A stretch of 31,005 nt of DNA from CAXBPY01 sp003455275 (GCA_963977675.1 CAXBPY010000040.1:1-31005); one strand, 5' to 3'. Counted from the first letter of the stretch, positions 7,919 to 18,187 are shown. Translations and numbers: made by a program. Notes: generated from the letters alone by a model not told the origin.

Positions 7919-9588
7919 ATGAGGAAATATTTTTCAGCACTCGGAGTGATATTATTTTTTCCATCACTGCTTTTTTCTCAGAGTAAAATTCCCATCAAGT
8001 TCTCCGGGAATCTTTCTCTCAATCTCACTTCGTATTCTTCCAACAAATTAAATCCATCACGCGCGCCTTTTTCCGCTACGCTTGCGGGAAACACTACGCT
8101 CACTGGAAATGGATTTGCGCTGCCGTTCAGTTTTATTTTGAGTGAGCAGGAAGAAAATTTGAGCAACCATTCAATCAGTTTGGTGCTAGCCCCAAATACA
8201 AATGGGTAACTGTACATCTCGGTTATCGAAATCTTACATACAGTAATTACACTTTGAATGGTCACACATTTCTCGGAGCAGGAGTGGATTTAACGCCGGG
8301 AAAATTTCGTTTCAGTGTGATGCGCGGAAAATTTATTCGTCAGGTTCCGGGGCTTTTCAATCCGAATGATTCAACAAAAACTTTTGAATACCGACGCATC
8401 GGTTATGCCGTAAAAATCGGCGTAGGTTCTTCAACAAACTATATTGACTTCTGTTATTTCCGCGCGACTGATGACACAATTCATTCGAAATTTTTAGGCG
8501 ATACAACAGGAGTTCATCCTGAAAAAAACATGGTGCTCGGTGTTACCTCGCATCAACAGATTGCAAAAAAGTTTGACTGGATTATTGATGCCGCTTACAG
8601 TATTCACACGCGAAATATTCAAACCACTCTTATCAGCGATTATGTGACGAACAAAAACATTCCATTCAAACTTATCAATGGAATTTATCCGGTGCAGCCA
8701 ACTACATCGGGTTACTATGCTTATGAGTCTTCTCTCGGCTATAAGGAAAAATATTTTTCGCTCCGGCTTGCATTCAAGCGCGTGGCTCCGGGTTTTGTTT
8801 CTCTTGGCAGTTATGAAATTGCAAGCGATGTTCAGAATATTACGATTCAACCCAGCATCACTGTTTGGAAAAATAAAATTCACCTGAACGGAAGTATCGG
8901 CATTCAGCATGACAATCTCACACAAACGAAAAAATCAACTTCACATCGTGTGATTGGGTCAGCAAACGGAAGCATTGCTCCGAATAAAAATTTTGCGCTG
9001 CAATTTAATTTCAGCAATTACTCCACCGATCAGCAACCGGGCATTCAAAAAATAAATGACACGCTGCGACTCGCACAAACTTCAAAACAATTTTCAATTA
9101 CTCCGCGCTACATGATTGCAGGAAAGAAATTTCAGCATTTGTGGCTTTTTATTTTCCTCCGCCAGAATTTGATCGATAGAAATCCGCTTAGCACCGGCAA
9201 TGCAGAATACGAAACACGCAATCTGAATTTCACTTACAATCTTGGAATCACTGAACAAAAAGCCACGCTCACTGCCTCTATCAATTCCACCAACACAAAA
9301 ACTTACTATGGTAAAACAGGGTTGAGCGGATTTACTCTCGGCGCCGGAAAAGTTTTTTTAAAAAACAATTCGCTCAACACAAATATTTCTTTCACCGAAA
9401 ATGCTACGAAGTTTAATAATGCTTCTTCGGGTTCAGTGTTCAACATCAATGCAAGTGCTTCCTACAAACTCGCGAAGCATCACTCAGTGTCGTTGAAACT
9501 TTTCTTCGTTAATAATCACTCAACTCTTTCGACTATTCCTTCTTATCACGAATTGACAGTGACGGTTGGATATGTGTTCAGTTTTTAA
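7919..9588 (+). pseudogene. Outer-membrane beta-barrel protein, split by one-base frameshift
   Basis: The first frame (7919-8209) gives a signal peptide MRKYFSALGVILFFPSLLFS and early beta strands. The second frame, open from 8146 to 9588, gives the rest, ending in a VTVGYVFSF strand with the terminal Phe typical of outer-membrane barrels. Reading the second frame back from its first possible start (TTG, 8254) shows uninterrupted family-like sequence QPFNQFGASPKYKW and HLGYRNLTYSNYTLNG upstream of it. Adding one A to the AAAA run at 8154-8157 joins the frames as SEQEEKFEQPFNQFG. I recognise this as a Bacteroidota outer-membrane barrel family of about 550 residues. The repaired product would have 556 or so. 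Whether this is a real mutation, programmed slippage or a homopolymer sequencing error cannot be told from one sequence. It is followed after 11 nt by the giant secreted protein, so the pair is probably co-transcribed. A TATATTCG box ends 5 nt before the ATG. Confidence 0.8.
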
Positions 9589-9599
9589 ATTTTATAATC

Positions 9600-12500
9600 A
9601 TGAAAAAAATTCTTTCTCTCATTTCAATCGCGCTTCTGATTGTCACTCTGAGTTTATCGAAGAGTCAGGCACAATCTGTTCAAATTAATGTGGCAGTCAT
9701 GCCGCCTTACTCAGTCTATCCGGCGGATTACATTCAGTTCCGCAGTCAGATGCTTATTACACTCACCAATCTCACGAATCAGGAAGTGCAGATAAAACTT
9801 GCTGCAAAATTTACCGGAGACAATGGCGTGTCTGTGGTTAGCGGTTACAATTACACACCTCCGTCACCAATCGTTCTTGCAGCAAACAGCACCAAACCTT
9901 TCAACGGATTAACGCTCGCTCCGTATTTTGAAAATGCTCCAGTTACCATGACCGGAACTTCGAAAGAAGATTTGCTGCAGGGCAAACCGCTTCCCGAAGG
10001 AAGCTATCAGTTGTGCGTGGTTGCTTATGATTACAACACAGGTGAATTGCTCTCCGATGAATTTGCCGGATGCAGTGGTTGGTTTCCCATTGGTTATGCT
10101 GATGCGCCTATTCTCACTACGCCAACTTGCAATGACACGATTGCTTTTCAGTCGCCGCAAAATATTGTGTTCAGTTGGATGCAGCCCGCTGTGCTTGGTG
10201 CGCAGTTGCAATACAATTTCAAAATTGTAGAAGTAATTCCGCAAGACAGAAATATAAATGACGCAATGAACAGCGCCACCACTCCACCATTTTTTGAAAC
10301 CACCACAAGTATTCCGCTCTTTGTTTATACAGGTGCAAATCCAACCTTAGAAGAAGGAAAAAAATATGCATGGCAAGTAACAGTGAGCGATGCCAATGGC
10401 AAAGCATATTTTCTTCGTGATGGGAAAAGCGAAGTTTGCTCATTTACAATGGGAATGAAACCAAGTTTCTCTGGCTTCCCTGTTTTCACACCTCCTGTAA
10501 CAGCAGTTGTTTCTTCTAGCAAAAAAATTTCAGGAACACTGAAATATTATTTCGAATCCGAAAAGCCACAGGAAAATTTCCCTGCAAAAAATTTAGAAGT
10601 AAGATTGATTACGCGTTATAATATGATTGACAATAGTGGAAATGTGATTTTGAGAAATATTGATATGTACTCGCTTCCAGAAGAATTCAATGATGCGAAC
10701 ATGATGTTGGCAAGTGATGTGACAGACGATAACGGAAACTTTGAGCTCGATGCAAACTCATTCAAGATTGCCGGCATTGTAGATTCTAATTTTATTTATC
10801 ATGCCACTTCAATGATGGGTGGTATGCAGACGATTTATGGAAAAATTGTTCGCTCTTATGAATTGTTTGTTTATGATTTTCATTACTGCCAGCCCGAAAA
10901 TTATTCTCCCATCACGCTGATTGGTTCATCGCAACAGTTGGGAACTGTATTAACTCGGGTGCGCGATTACTCACTGGTAATTGATGTAAACAAAATTGTG
11001 AAAAGCGGAAATGCGAGCAACTCTTCTTCATCTTCCGGAGGAAGTTATCAGTTCATGTCAAGTATTTTTTCGATGATGTATGGCGCTGAACCGAAAGAAT
11101 ATCATTTGCAAATCATCCGCGAGAACCCGCGCCCCGATGGTGTTCCGGAAAAAGAAGGAAATGGTTTTTACAATCCGAATGATTTTGTTCCGACAGAAAT
11201 TGTTGCCGAAGCAACTACTATAAATGGAGCGTGGACTTTCCATCGCCTCGTAAAAAGTTTGGGGCAGAACGACCATTATAAATTGCGGATCTCACCGGCA
11301 AATGCTCCACTTAGCTCGGATGCTGTGCTCGAATATGAATTTCATTTTTACTATGTCAGTGATTTTTATGTGGACCCTCCTGTGCAGCATAACGACATGG
11401 CGTATTACAACAGCGAGTATGAAACACTCACCCTGAATTTTAATCAACTGCACAGCGAACAAACACTTTGCAAGAGTTATATCACCGGAAAAATAAATTA
11501 CATGTATGCCGACCCGGGTGAAACAGAAAAGTATCCGTTGCAAAATCAGATTCTTTACTTGAAAGTACATTATATTGGAGAGATAAATGGCGTAATAACA
11601 GACTTAGGCGCCGGAACTTGTTACGATTTCGGTGGGCCGGGATATTTAGATGTCGGAAAAATTATTTCAGCCACTACTACAGATTACTCAGGAAATTTTT
11701 CTTTTAAAATCAGTGACGAAACGCCTACCGGATTTATTTCTGAAGGCACCATATTTGGCGGTGGCGAATTCAAATGCTTTCCAAAAAATATTAAGCGTGT
11801 TTATCGCATTGAAGTTGCAAGTGTGCACTTCTGTTCACCGGCAAATAATATTTATCTGACTCCCGGCGATTACGAAAAAATTCCCGACCTCACAACAAAA
11901 ATCAGAAGCTATGGTTTGAGTGTTTCAGCAAAAGCGCTCGATGCCGACTGGTGCAAAATTCAGCAAGTAACCGGTGGAGCAGATTTAGCAGGAGCAACTG
12001 TAAATATTTTCAGGAAGATTCGACCGAGTGATGTTCCGTCGAATGAAGGAACTCCGGGTGTGGATGGAAAATATGGCGACTTCGAACTCATCGGCACTGC
12101 TGATATTGATGGCGGCGCCACTTCAGTTACTTTCAGAAGATTGGTGCGTGATGTGTATTCGAACGAAACTTATTTTCTCGAAGTGCACACTGATAAAACA
12201 GTGGACAAAAATTATTATGCGATGTATGAATTTAAATTTTCAGACAATGCATTGAAGGGATTAAAAAATTATCCTTCCGTTTGGGCGAATGAATATCAGT
12301 ATCCTGAAGTGAGTTACACCGCTTATGGTTATCCGAACATGCCATTCATTCGAGGATATGTAGTGCGAAGCAACAATGCTGTTCAAACCTTGAAGGATGT
12401 AACTGTACTTCTTAATAGTAAGTGGCAAACTGAAGAAACTGAAACTACTTGGTTTGGACAAACAACTACTACGGTTAACACTTATCAAACTTCAAATGGT

Positions 12501-15500
12501 GTCACGACAGAATCTGATGGAGTTTTTCTGCTCGACAACATTCAACCCGAACAATATCCTGGCGGGCAAAAACAATATCAGCGCTATGTGTCATTCGAGA
12601 AAGATGGTTACTACTCATTGAATTTAGATAACATGCCTGATATGAAGTGGGGCACCAAGTGGGAACTAGGAATGGTGCAGCTTGAACCGGGTGGAGTTGT
12701 AATTGGAAAAATTATGAATGAAGATGGCGCAGGTGTTAATAGCATGGTTCAGTTTAACGCAGCATACGATAACGGCCCTGCCCAGCATACCGGAATTAAT
12801 CCGGTTGGGGTGTATGGATACATTCTTCCACTTGGCTACAACTGGCAATTGGTAAACCCTGATGAAGAAAAATATTTCGATGATTTTGGATTAATTAATA
12901 TGGACAAGAACATAAAATTTCTCCCCGACTTTAAAGTGTATGAAAAATTGCATCGTCACCGTTTCGAAATTTATTCCGGCACATGGATGATTCCTTATGC
13001 GGTGAAGGATGCAAAAATTTCTATCAAGGACCATCCTGAATTTGGTGTGCGCTACACTGATAAAAACGGAATGTGCGATTTCAAATTTGAAGGACCCGAT
13101 AACGAAACACAATACACTTTCATCATTGAAGGGCCTGATGGCAGTGAGTATGTAACGCAAACAATAAATGCTGCAAGCAAGCCCGGAAAATATTTTGGTG
13201 ATACAAAAAATATATATCTGCCACAGGGAATGAAAATTTACGGAACTGTGAAAAACGGCGCTGATGCGGTGGATGGCGCGCTCGTGAAATTGATTTATCC
13301 TTTCAATCCGGATTATCCTGTTTCAATCAACACAGATGCAAATGGAAAATATGAATTGCATCATGTTCCGAAAGTTCTCGGAACACTTTTCCGCGCGAGT
13401 AAAATGGGTTCGGGTTTGGTAGCGGATACTGCAATTGTTTCTGAGCTTCCTAATAAAACTTCTCTCGAAATAAATTTTGATTTGAACCCGAACACATCCA
13501 ATCTCGAACTCACAAAACTCTTGGGCTTCACTTTGGATTTGTATGCTGTGAATGTGAGCGGCTCGAATGTGAAAATAAGCGGAGCCATTTACGATGCGAA
13601 AGACAACGGATTTATTTCTTCCAATGAAATGAATCCCGCATTTGAGTTTGATGATTTAAGTGTGAAAGCAGGAACGGTGATGAGCGCATCAGGAAAATAT
13701 TTTCCGGTGCCGGTGAATGCAGAGAGCGATGTGTTATGGAACGGAAAGAATGAAATGAATGTGAAAGTGAATGGCGCGTTCGAAGGAAGAATGGGAAATG
13801 CTCCCGGCGAAAGCGGTTATGGAATCAAACTCGTGAAAGTGAGTGATGATAAAGGAACAGTGAAAGCGCGCGTGAGAATTATTTCATCAGCATTCAGCAC
13901 AAGCGCGGTTGCATTCACACAGGGAGATTTGTATTTGTGTTCGAACTCTTCCGATGCTTCAACAAAAACTTTACTCACTGATTATTTTTCTCCGAACAAT
14001 GCACCAAGCATGTATTCCACTTCTTACAACATTTGTAATAAGGATGGATCGAATTTTAATTTCAGAATTTATGGTTTGAATATCGAAGCACTTTCTCCCA
14101 ATTCGAAAGTGAGTGATGGAAAAATAAATGTGGATGCAAAAGTTCACACCAACATCAGCAAACTAACTGAGAGCGATATCAAGATGCCGATTGGAATGGT
14201 AACAGTTCACAACAACGGAGTTGATGATGTGAATGGCACTTCGGAAATTATTCTTCCGCTCTCTGCTAAATGGAAAGTTCACTCTGCTAATTGGAAACTT
14301 TCAAATGAAGGTTTGAATTTGCTCGCGGGTGGTTACCTCGATGCGGATGGACTTTCCTTCCCGGAGAAAAAAAATATCGGCATCACCAATTCTGATTTGG
14401 TGTTTGAAACTGAAGGAACATTTGATGTTGAGAATCTGAAATTGCTCAACTCCATTCCTGTTACTGTTACAGGCAACACACAATTCGGTTACAACACTGC
14501 GCAAAAATTCTGGCAGGTGAGTGTTGTAAATCCTTATGACCCGCAAGGCACTGCTGCAACTTTCACCGGGCTTCCTGCTTTCAATGCCGGAACAATTATT
14601 AAACTGCAAAGCATTGTGCTGCGCAGCACCGGCACTTCGCAATACAAAATGACGGAGTTTAATTCTGTGCTTTACAATTGGGCGGGATTCAATGTTTACA
14701 GTGGTTTGCTTGGAGTGACTGCGAACTCACTCACCATTGCAGGGCAAATTGATTTGAAAATTCCATTGGTGAATCCGCAGAACTCTGCAGCCATCATCAA
14801 TAAACTTTCTGACGGCACACTTGCATTCAAGTTGCAGCAATTCCCAATGTCGTTTGCAGTTTCTCCGGTGCAATTAATGTTCACCGACCCGAATGCGAAG
14901 TTTGATGCAACCGGATATTTCAGTAAGGGAACAATTAAAGAACCGGCTGAAGGTTTCAACCTGAATGTGTATTTGTGGCGCACCGCGAATGATTCAATAG
15001 TGATAAACACACTCGGCATTCCGAAACAAAATTTCTTCTACGCAGGCAACGACCCGAACCGTTACATGAAGGATGTGTATGGTCGCATGAGAGTGATTGC
15101 TGACCACTGGAGTTCATTTTCTTTCACCGGAAATGTGGTTGGCGGCGAAGGCATGAATGGATTGCTCACACTCGAAGTGAAAGCCGCAATTACTGCCGAC
15201 GGTCAGAGTGTTCAGATGGATAATATCAGCACACCATTCGGAAGCATGAGCATTATGTATGATTTTTCGAAGTCACGACTTTTCTCTCATCTTGAAATTG
15301 ATTATTTCCCTCTGCCCGGTGCAGGCACCATTATTCATGGCGATGTGAATTCTGTCTTTGATAAAGACGGTTGGTTCTTTGTAACCGGGGCGGTGCTTCA
15401 CATTGATGCTGCGCCCTACATTGATAATGTGCAGACCTGCATTCTCTTCGGCAATTATCCGAACCCTGCAACAGAAGAAGTGATTGCACCCATTGTGGCG

Positions 15501-16085
15501 GCTTACACTTATGCAGGACAACTGCCTCCGAAATTTCAAACAGCCATCAAAGGATTTTTCATCAGCGCTAAAGCAACAATTCCGCTCATTCCAAATTTCG
15601 AGTTAGGTATAAATTCTTTCATGAAAGAAATGGGAATTGAATCGCCGGTGTCGTTGCCCGATCCTGTTGTTATCACTTTTGGAGCCACAGCTTACGGTGG
15701 TGTGAACATCGGGATGAACATGGCAGGCAGCACAACCACCTACTATGTCGATGCAAAAATTTGGGTTGAGTCGCACGCCACTTGCGGTTCAGTGATTGCT
15801 TCGCTTGCATGCGTGAAAGCCGGTTTCACTTGCAATCCATCATTATTTGTTGCAGGGGAATACAACAGCGATGGAACATGGTATGTGAAAGGCGATTTTG
15901 ATTTTCCATTTAGCGGTAGCTTAACAATTGGCGGCGGAGTAGAATGCAGCGGTGATTGCCAAGATGAATCAGAACTTGGAATTCCAACTTGTCTTACTGT
16001 TGATATTCCCGTACCAACTTTCAATTTTGGTTTCCACGCAAAAATGGGAAGCGATGGAAGTGATATTGAGTTTACGGGATTTTAA
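9600..16085 (+). CDS. Giant TANFOR-type multimodular secreted protein
   Basis: This 2161-residue protein begins with a signal peptide (about 1-24, ending SQA). Residues about 25-160 resemble the TANFOR domain: PPYSVYPADYIQF, LTNLTNQEVQIKL, GDNGVSV, LPEGSYQLCVVAYDYNTG. An FN3-like segment follows (about 165-290). Two divergent modules of roughly 300 residues (about 312-625 and 627-915) look duplicated: each opens with an ISG/ITG strand, has a YxLxV / FxYCxP or HFCSP block, a DGVP/SDVP loop and an FHRLV / FRRLV strand. Further carboxypeptidase-regulatory-like modules start near 916 and 1212, with VSINTDANGKYEL. The last 700 residues are beta-rich with no family I recognise. Six cysteines cluster at 2062, 2071, 2078, 2116, 2120 and 2131. 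No T9SS sorting domain is visible at the C-terminus. It is probably a surface or periplasm-exposed structural protein, made with its barrel and FN3 neighbours. TANFOR assignment is from memory of the family. Confidence 0.82.
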   Translation: MKKILSLISIALLIVTLSLSKSQAQSVQINVAVMPPYSVYPADYIQFRSQMLITLTNLTNQEVQIKLAAKFTGDNGVSVVSGYNYTPPSPIVLAANSTKPFNGLTLAPYFENAPVTMTGTSKEDLLQGKPLPEGSYQLCVVAYDYNTGELLSDEFAGCSGWFPIGYADAPILTTPTCNDTIAFQSPQNIVFSWMQPAVLGAQLQYNFKIVEVIPQDRNINDAMNSATTPPFFETTTSIPLFVYTGANPTLEEGKKYAWQVTVSDANGKAYFLRDGKSEVCSFTMGMKPSFSGFPVFTPPVTAVVSSSKKISGTLKYYFESEKPQENFPAKNLEVRLITRYNMIDNSGNVILRNIDMYSLPEEFNDANMMLASDVTDDNGNFELDANSFKIAGIVDSNFIYHATSMMGGMQTIYGKIVRSYELFVYDFHYCQPENYSPITLIGSSQQLGTVLTRVRDYSLVIDVNKIVKSGNASNSSSSSGGSYQFMSSIFSMMYGAEPKEYHLQIIRENPRPDGVPEKEGNGFYNPNDFVPTEIVAEATTINGAWTFHRLVKSLGQNDHYKLRISPANAPLSSDAVLEYEFHFYYVSDFYVDPPVQHNDMAYYNSEYETLTLNFNQLHSEQTLCKSYITGKINYMYADPGETEKYPLQNQILYLKVHYIGEINGVITDLGAGTCYDFGGPGYLDVGKIISATTTDYSGNFSFKISDETPTGFISEGTIFGGGEFKCFPKNIKRVYRIEVASVHFCSPANNIYLTPGDYEKIPDLTTKIRSYGLSVSAKALDADWCKIQQVTGGADLAGATVNIFRKIRPSDVPSNEGTPGVDGKYGDFELIGTADIDGGATSVTFRRLVRDVYSNETYFLEVHTDKTVDKNYYAMYEFKFSDNALKGLKNYPSVWANEYQYPEVSYTAYGYPNMPFIRGYVVRSNNAVQTLKDVTVLLNSKWQTEETETTWFGQTTTTVNTYQTSNGVTTESDGVFLLDNIQPEQYPGGQKQYQRYVSFEKDGYYSLNLDNMPDMKWGTKWELGMVQLEPGGVVIGKIMNEDGAGVNSMVQFNAAYDNGPAQHTGINPVGVYGYILPLGYNWQLVNPDEEKYFDDFGLINMDKNIKFLPDFKVYEKLHRHRFEIYSGTWMIPYAVKDAKISIKDHPEFGVRYTDKNGMCDFKFEGPDNETQYTFIIEGPDGSEYVTQTINAASKPGKYFGDTKNIYLPQGMKIYGTVKNGADAVDGALVKLIYPFNPDYPVSINTDANGKYELHHVPKVLGTLFRASKMGSGLVADTAIVSELPNKTSLEINFDLNPNTSNLELTKLLGFTLDLYAVNVSGSNVKISGAIYDAKDNGFISSNEMNPAFEFDDLSVKAGTVMSASGKYFPVPVNAESDVLWNGKNEMNVKVNGAFEGRMGNAPGESGYGIKLVKVSDDKGTVKARVRIISSAFSTSAVAFTQGDLYLCSNSSDASTKTLLTDYFSPNNAPSMYSTSYNICNKDGSNFNFRIYGLNIEALSPNSKVSDGKINVDAKVHTNISKLTESDIKMPIGMVTVHNNGVDDVNGTSEIILPLSAKWKVHSANWKLSNEGLNLLAGGYLDADGLSFPEKKNIGITNSDLVFETEGTFDVENLKLLNSIPVTVTGNTQFGYNTAQKFWQVSVVNPYDPQGTAATFTGLPAFNAGTIIKLQSIVLRSTGTSQYKMTEFNSVLYNWAGFNVYSGLLGVTANSLTIAGQIDLKIPLVNPQNSAAIINKLSDGTLAFKLQQFPMSFAVSPVQLMFTDPNAKFDATGYFSKGTIKEPAEGFNLNVYLWRTANDSIVINTLGIPKQNFFYAGNDPNRYMKDVYGRMRVIADHWSSFSFTGNVVGGEGMNGLLTLEVKAAITADGQSVQMDNISTPFGSMSIMYDFSKSRLFSHLEIDYFPLPGAGTIIHGDVNSVFDKDGWFFVTGAVLHIDAAPYIDNVQTCILFGNYPNPATEEVIAPIVAAYTYAGQLPPKFQTAIKGFFISAKATIPLIPNFELGINSFMKEMGIESPVSLPDPVVITFGATAYGGVNIGMNMAGSTTTYYVDAKIWVESHATCGSVIASLACVKAGFTCNPSLFVAGEYNSDGTWYVKGDFDFPFSGSLTIGGGVECSGDCQDESELGIPTCLTVDIPVPTFNFGFHAKMGSDGSDIEFTGF
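9642..9665 (+). repeat. Copy of the CACTGAG..TCGAAG repeat in the giant protein's signal peptide
   Basis: The sequence GTCACTCTGAGTTTATCGAA followed by GAGT matches the repeat at 5685-5707 with a few substitutions. It is read in the same frame (VTLSLSK) and supplies the end of the hydrophobic core just before the probable SQA cleavage site. Confidence 0.7.
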
Positions 16086-16101
16086 AATGATCATGATAAC
16101 T

Positions 16102-18081
16102 ATGAAAAAAATATTTTTTGCAACAGCAGCACTCTTCACACTCGCAATGAGTCAATCATTCGCTGCGACAATTAAACCTTACACCGCATATCCATCAGCG
16201 CAAGGAATAGTAATCATTACTTCAGACGCAGTTAAGAATGCAAACAAGATTGAACTGAAGAGGCGCGAAACAGGAAAGAGTTGGCAAACCATCGCTTCGT
16301 ATTTTCCTGCAACGGACATGAATGCATTTGCAAATGCATATATGAAATCGTCGGCGCTTGTTCCAGTGCCTGCGGGCTTCGGGAAGTTGGCTGCCACACA
16401 GATTTGGGATGCATATCAAAAACTTTCCGTTGGTGATTCGCTGAAATGGCTCGGAGGAATTCTTCCTGCGCGCATTGCACTCGGTTATGCTTACTTCGAT
16501 TCTACCGCAAAGCCGAATGTGAATTATGAATATGAAATAATTTCTTCATCAGGTTCTGATAAAACAACTGAGGCAGTTTCTTTTCCCGGCAGAAGTGATT
16601 ACGGAACTCTGAAGCGCGACACTTCTTTCTCCGATGGAAAATTTATTGAAGCAGTGTGGAGCGCGAAAACAAATCATCGAGCATTCAATGTGCTGGTGTA
16701 TCGCTCTCACAATTACTCGAAAGATTTTGTGCGCATCACTCCTGATTTTTGGATTGAGAAAAACAAAAAGGACACAACACTTTTCTATCACATAAAAGAC
16801 ACTGCTGTTTTTCAGAGTCAGATTTATCGTTATGTAATTATTCCGGTTGATGTGTTCGGTGCTGCTTCTGCACCAAGCGATACAATGATTTGCAATTCAC
16901 TTCAATTGAATACCATGTCGGTGATTCAAAAACTACATGTCGGAAACATTGAGCGCGGCGGTGGAATTTTGGTCTCGTGGAAAACAGATTTCTCTGCAAA
17001 CCTGATGGGCTACAATGTTTTTCGCTCTGAACAATCAGACAATGATTTTAAAATGGTTTCGTTCATTCCTGCGAGCGATACTTCTTATTCTGATTACAAT
17101 GTCGAGATGATGAAACCTTACTATTATTATGTTGAACCTGTAACAGTCACCAGCATTAAACTTCCGCGCTCTGCCACAGCATTCGGAATGTATCAGGAAA
17201 AAATAAAACCGGAGGCTCCAAGAATAATTGGTGCACTTTCAATCAGTCACGGAGTGGAGTTGCACATTCAGTTTATTGAAAAAAATATTTCCGGCTATCG
17301 TGTGTATCGAAACAGCAAGAGTGATTCAACTTTCCAACTCATAAGCGGATTGATTCCGGTAAAGATTGCGGATGCATTTTCAACCTTTATCGATACTTCA
17401 AATTTGTCGGGCGGATTTATTTATTCTTACAAAGTGCGCGCTGAAAATGCCAGCCAGTTAATGAGTGATTTTTCAAAACCGGTTTCAGCCACTCCAATGA
17501 ATGCGAGTAAGCCGCAACCTGTTTCTTGCACAACCAAACTTGAACTTGGCCGGGTTGTTTTGTTATGGAAAAGTGATACCCTGAACAAATCAATTCTATC
17601 ATTTGAGTTATGGCGGAGAGAAAAAGGTGAAGAAAAATTTTCTCCCCTGTTAAAAAACTCAGTGAACGGAAAAGCGCGCATGTATATTGATTCGACTGTT
17701 GAAGTTGGGAAAACTTACGAATATGCTGTGACCTGCAACGACCGTTTCGGAGGTAAATCAGATTTTGTTTACACTTCTGTGATTGAAATTCCTTTGCCAC
17801 TCACCGTTTCACCTTCAACAGTAACAGCAGTTCCGGCAAGCGATGGAATTTTGATTTCATGGAGCGCAGTTTTTGAAACCGGCTTGAAGAACTACAATGT
17901 TTATCGTTACGAAAAAGGTGCGAAGCCGCAATTGCTCGGAACAATTGAAGGTTCAGAAAAAAATCTTTCATATAAAGATTCATCTGCATCAAAAGGAAAA
18001 ATGTATTTCTATTTCGTAACTACAACAAATAGTTCAGGTGCACAATCGAAACCAACAACAGAGGCTGGAGTGAAATGGTAG
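16102..18081 (+). CDS. Secreted protein of serial fibronectin-III-like domains
   Basis: The 659-residue product has a clear signal peptide, MKKIFFATAALFTLAMSQ with FA at its end. After an N-terminal region (about 22-270) that also starts with FN3-like strands, four FN3-like domains follow at about 272-368, 370-465, 468-566 and 569-659. Each has the typical pattern of a GILVSWK or GRVVLLWK strand, a NYNVYR / GYRVYR strand, and a YYYYVEPV / YSYKVRA strand. FN3 domains usually act as spacers or in protein and glycan binding; nothing catalytic is visible. No T9SS sorting domain is seen. I chose the ATG at 16102 because the signal peptide starts there; an ATG at 16087, 1 nt after the previous stop, would add five residues (MIMIT). 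The tight spacing to the giant TANFOR gene implies one operon and probably one complex. Confidence 0.85.
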   Translation: MKKIFFATAALFTLAMSQSFAATIKPYTAYPSAQGIVIITSDAVKNANKIELKRRETGKSWQTIASYFPATDMNAFANAYMKSSALVPVPAGFGKLAATQIWDAYQKLSVGDSLKWLGGILPARIALGYAYFDSTAKPNVNYEYEIISSSGSDKTTEAVSFPGRSDYGTLKRDTSFSDGKFIEAVWSAKTNHRAFNVLVYRSHNYSKDFVRITPDFWIEKNKKDTTLFYHIKDTAVFQSQIYRYVIIPVDVFGAASAPSDTMICNSLQLNTMSVIQKLHVGNIERGGGILVSWKTDFSANLMGYNVFRSEQSDNDFKMVSFIPASDTSYSDYNVEMMKPYYYYVEPVTVTSIKLPRSATAFGMYQEKIKPEAPRIIGALSISHGVELHIQFIEKNISGYRVYRNSKSDSTFQLISGLIPVKIADAFSTFIDTSNLSGGFIYSYKVRAENASQLMSDFSKPVSATPMNASKPQPVSCTTKLELGRVVLLWKSDTLNKSILSFELWRREKGEEKFSPLLKNSVNGKARMYIDSTVEVGKTYEYAVTCNDRFGGKSDFVYTSVIEIPLPLTVSPSTVTAVPASDGILISWSAVFETGLKNYNVYRYEKGAKPQLLGTIEGSEKNLSYKDSSASKGKMYFYFVTTTNSSGAQSKPTTEAGVKW

Positions 18082-18187
18082 TGATGGCCATTCATAATTC
18101 ATGTAATAAAAAATCAATAGATGATTCCAGATATCCCTGAAATATAATCGTTCTGTTATTTTCACCCGATTAAAACAAATATCAATT

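Noticed and set aside
8494..8925. 143-residue leftward frame
   Set aside because: It lies wholly antisense to well-formed barrel sequence and shows no domain or start signal.
15952..16101. Upstream extension of the FN3 gene into the giant gene
   Set aside because: The extra 50 residues precede a clear signal peptide at 16102 and overlap the end of another gene.
7919..18081. Recently acquired island by horizontal transfer
   Set aside because: By eye, codon and base use resemble the neighbours, and no integrase, tRNA junction or flanking repeat bounds the cluster.
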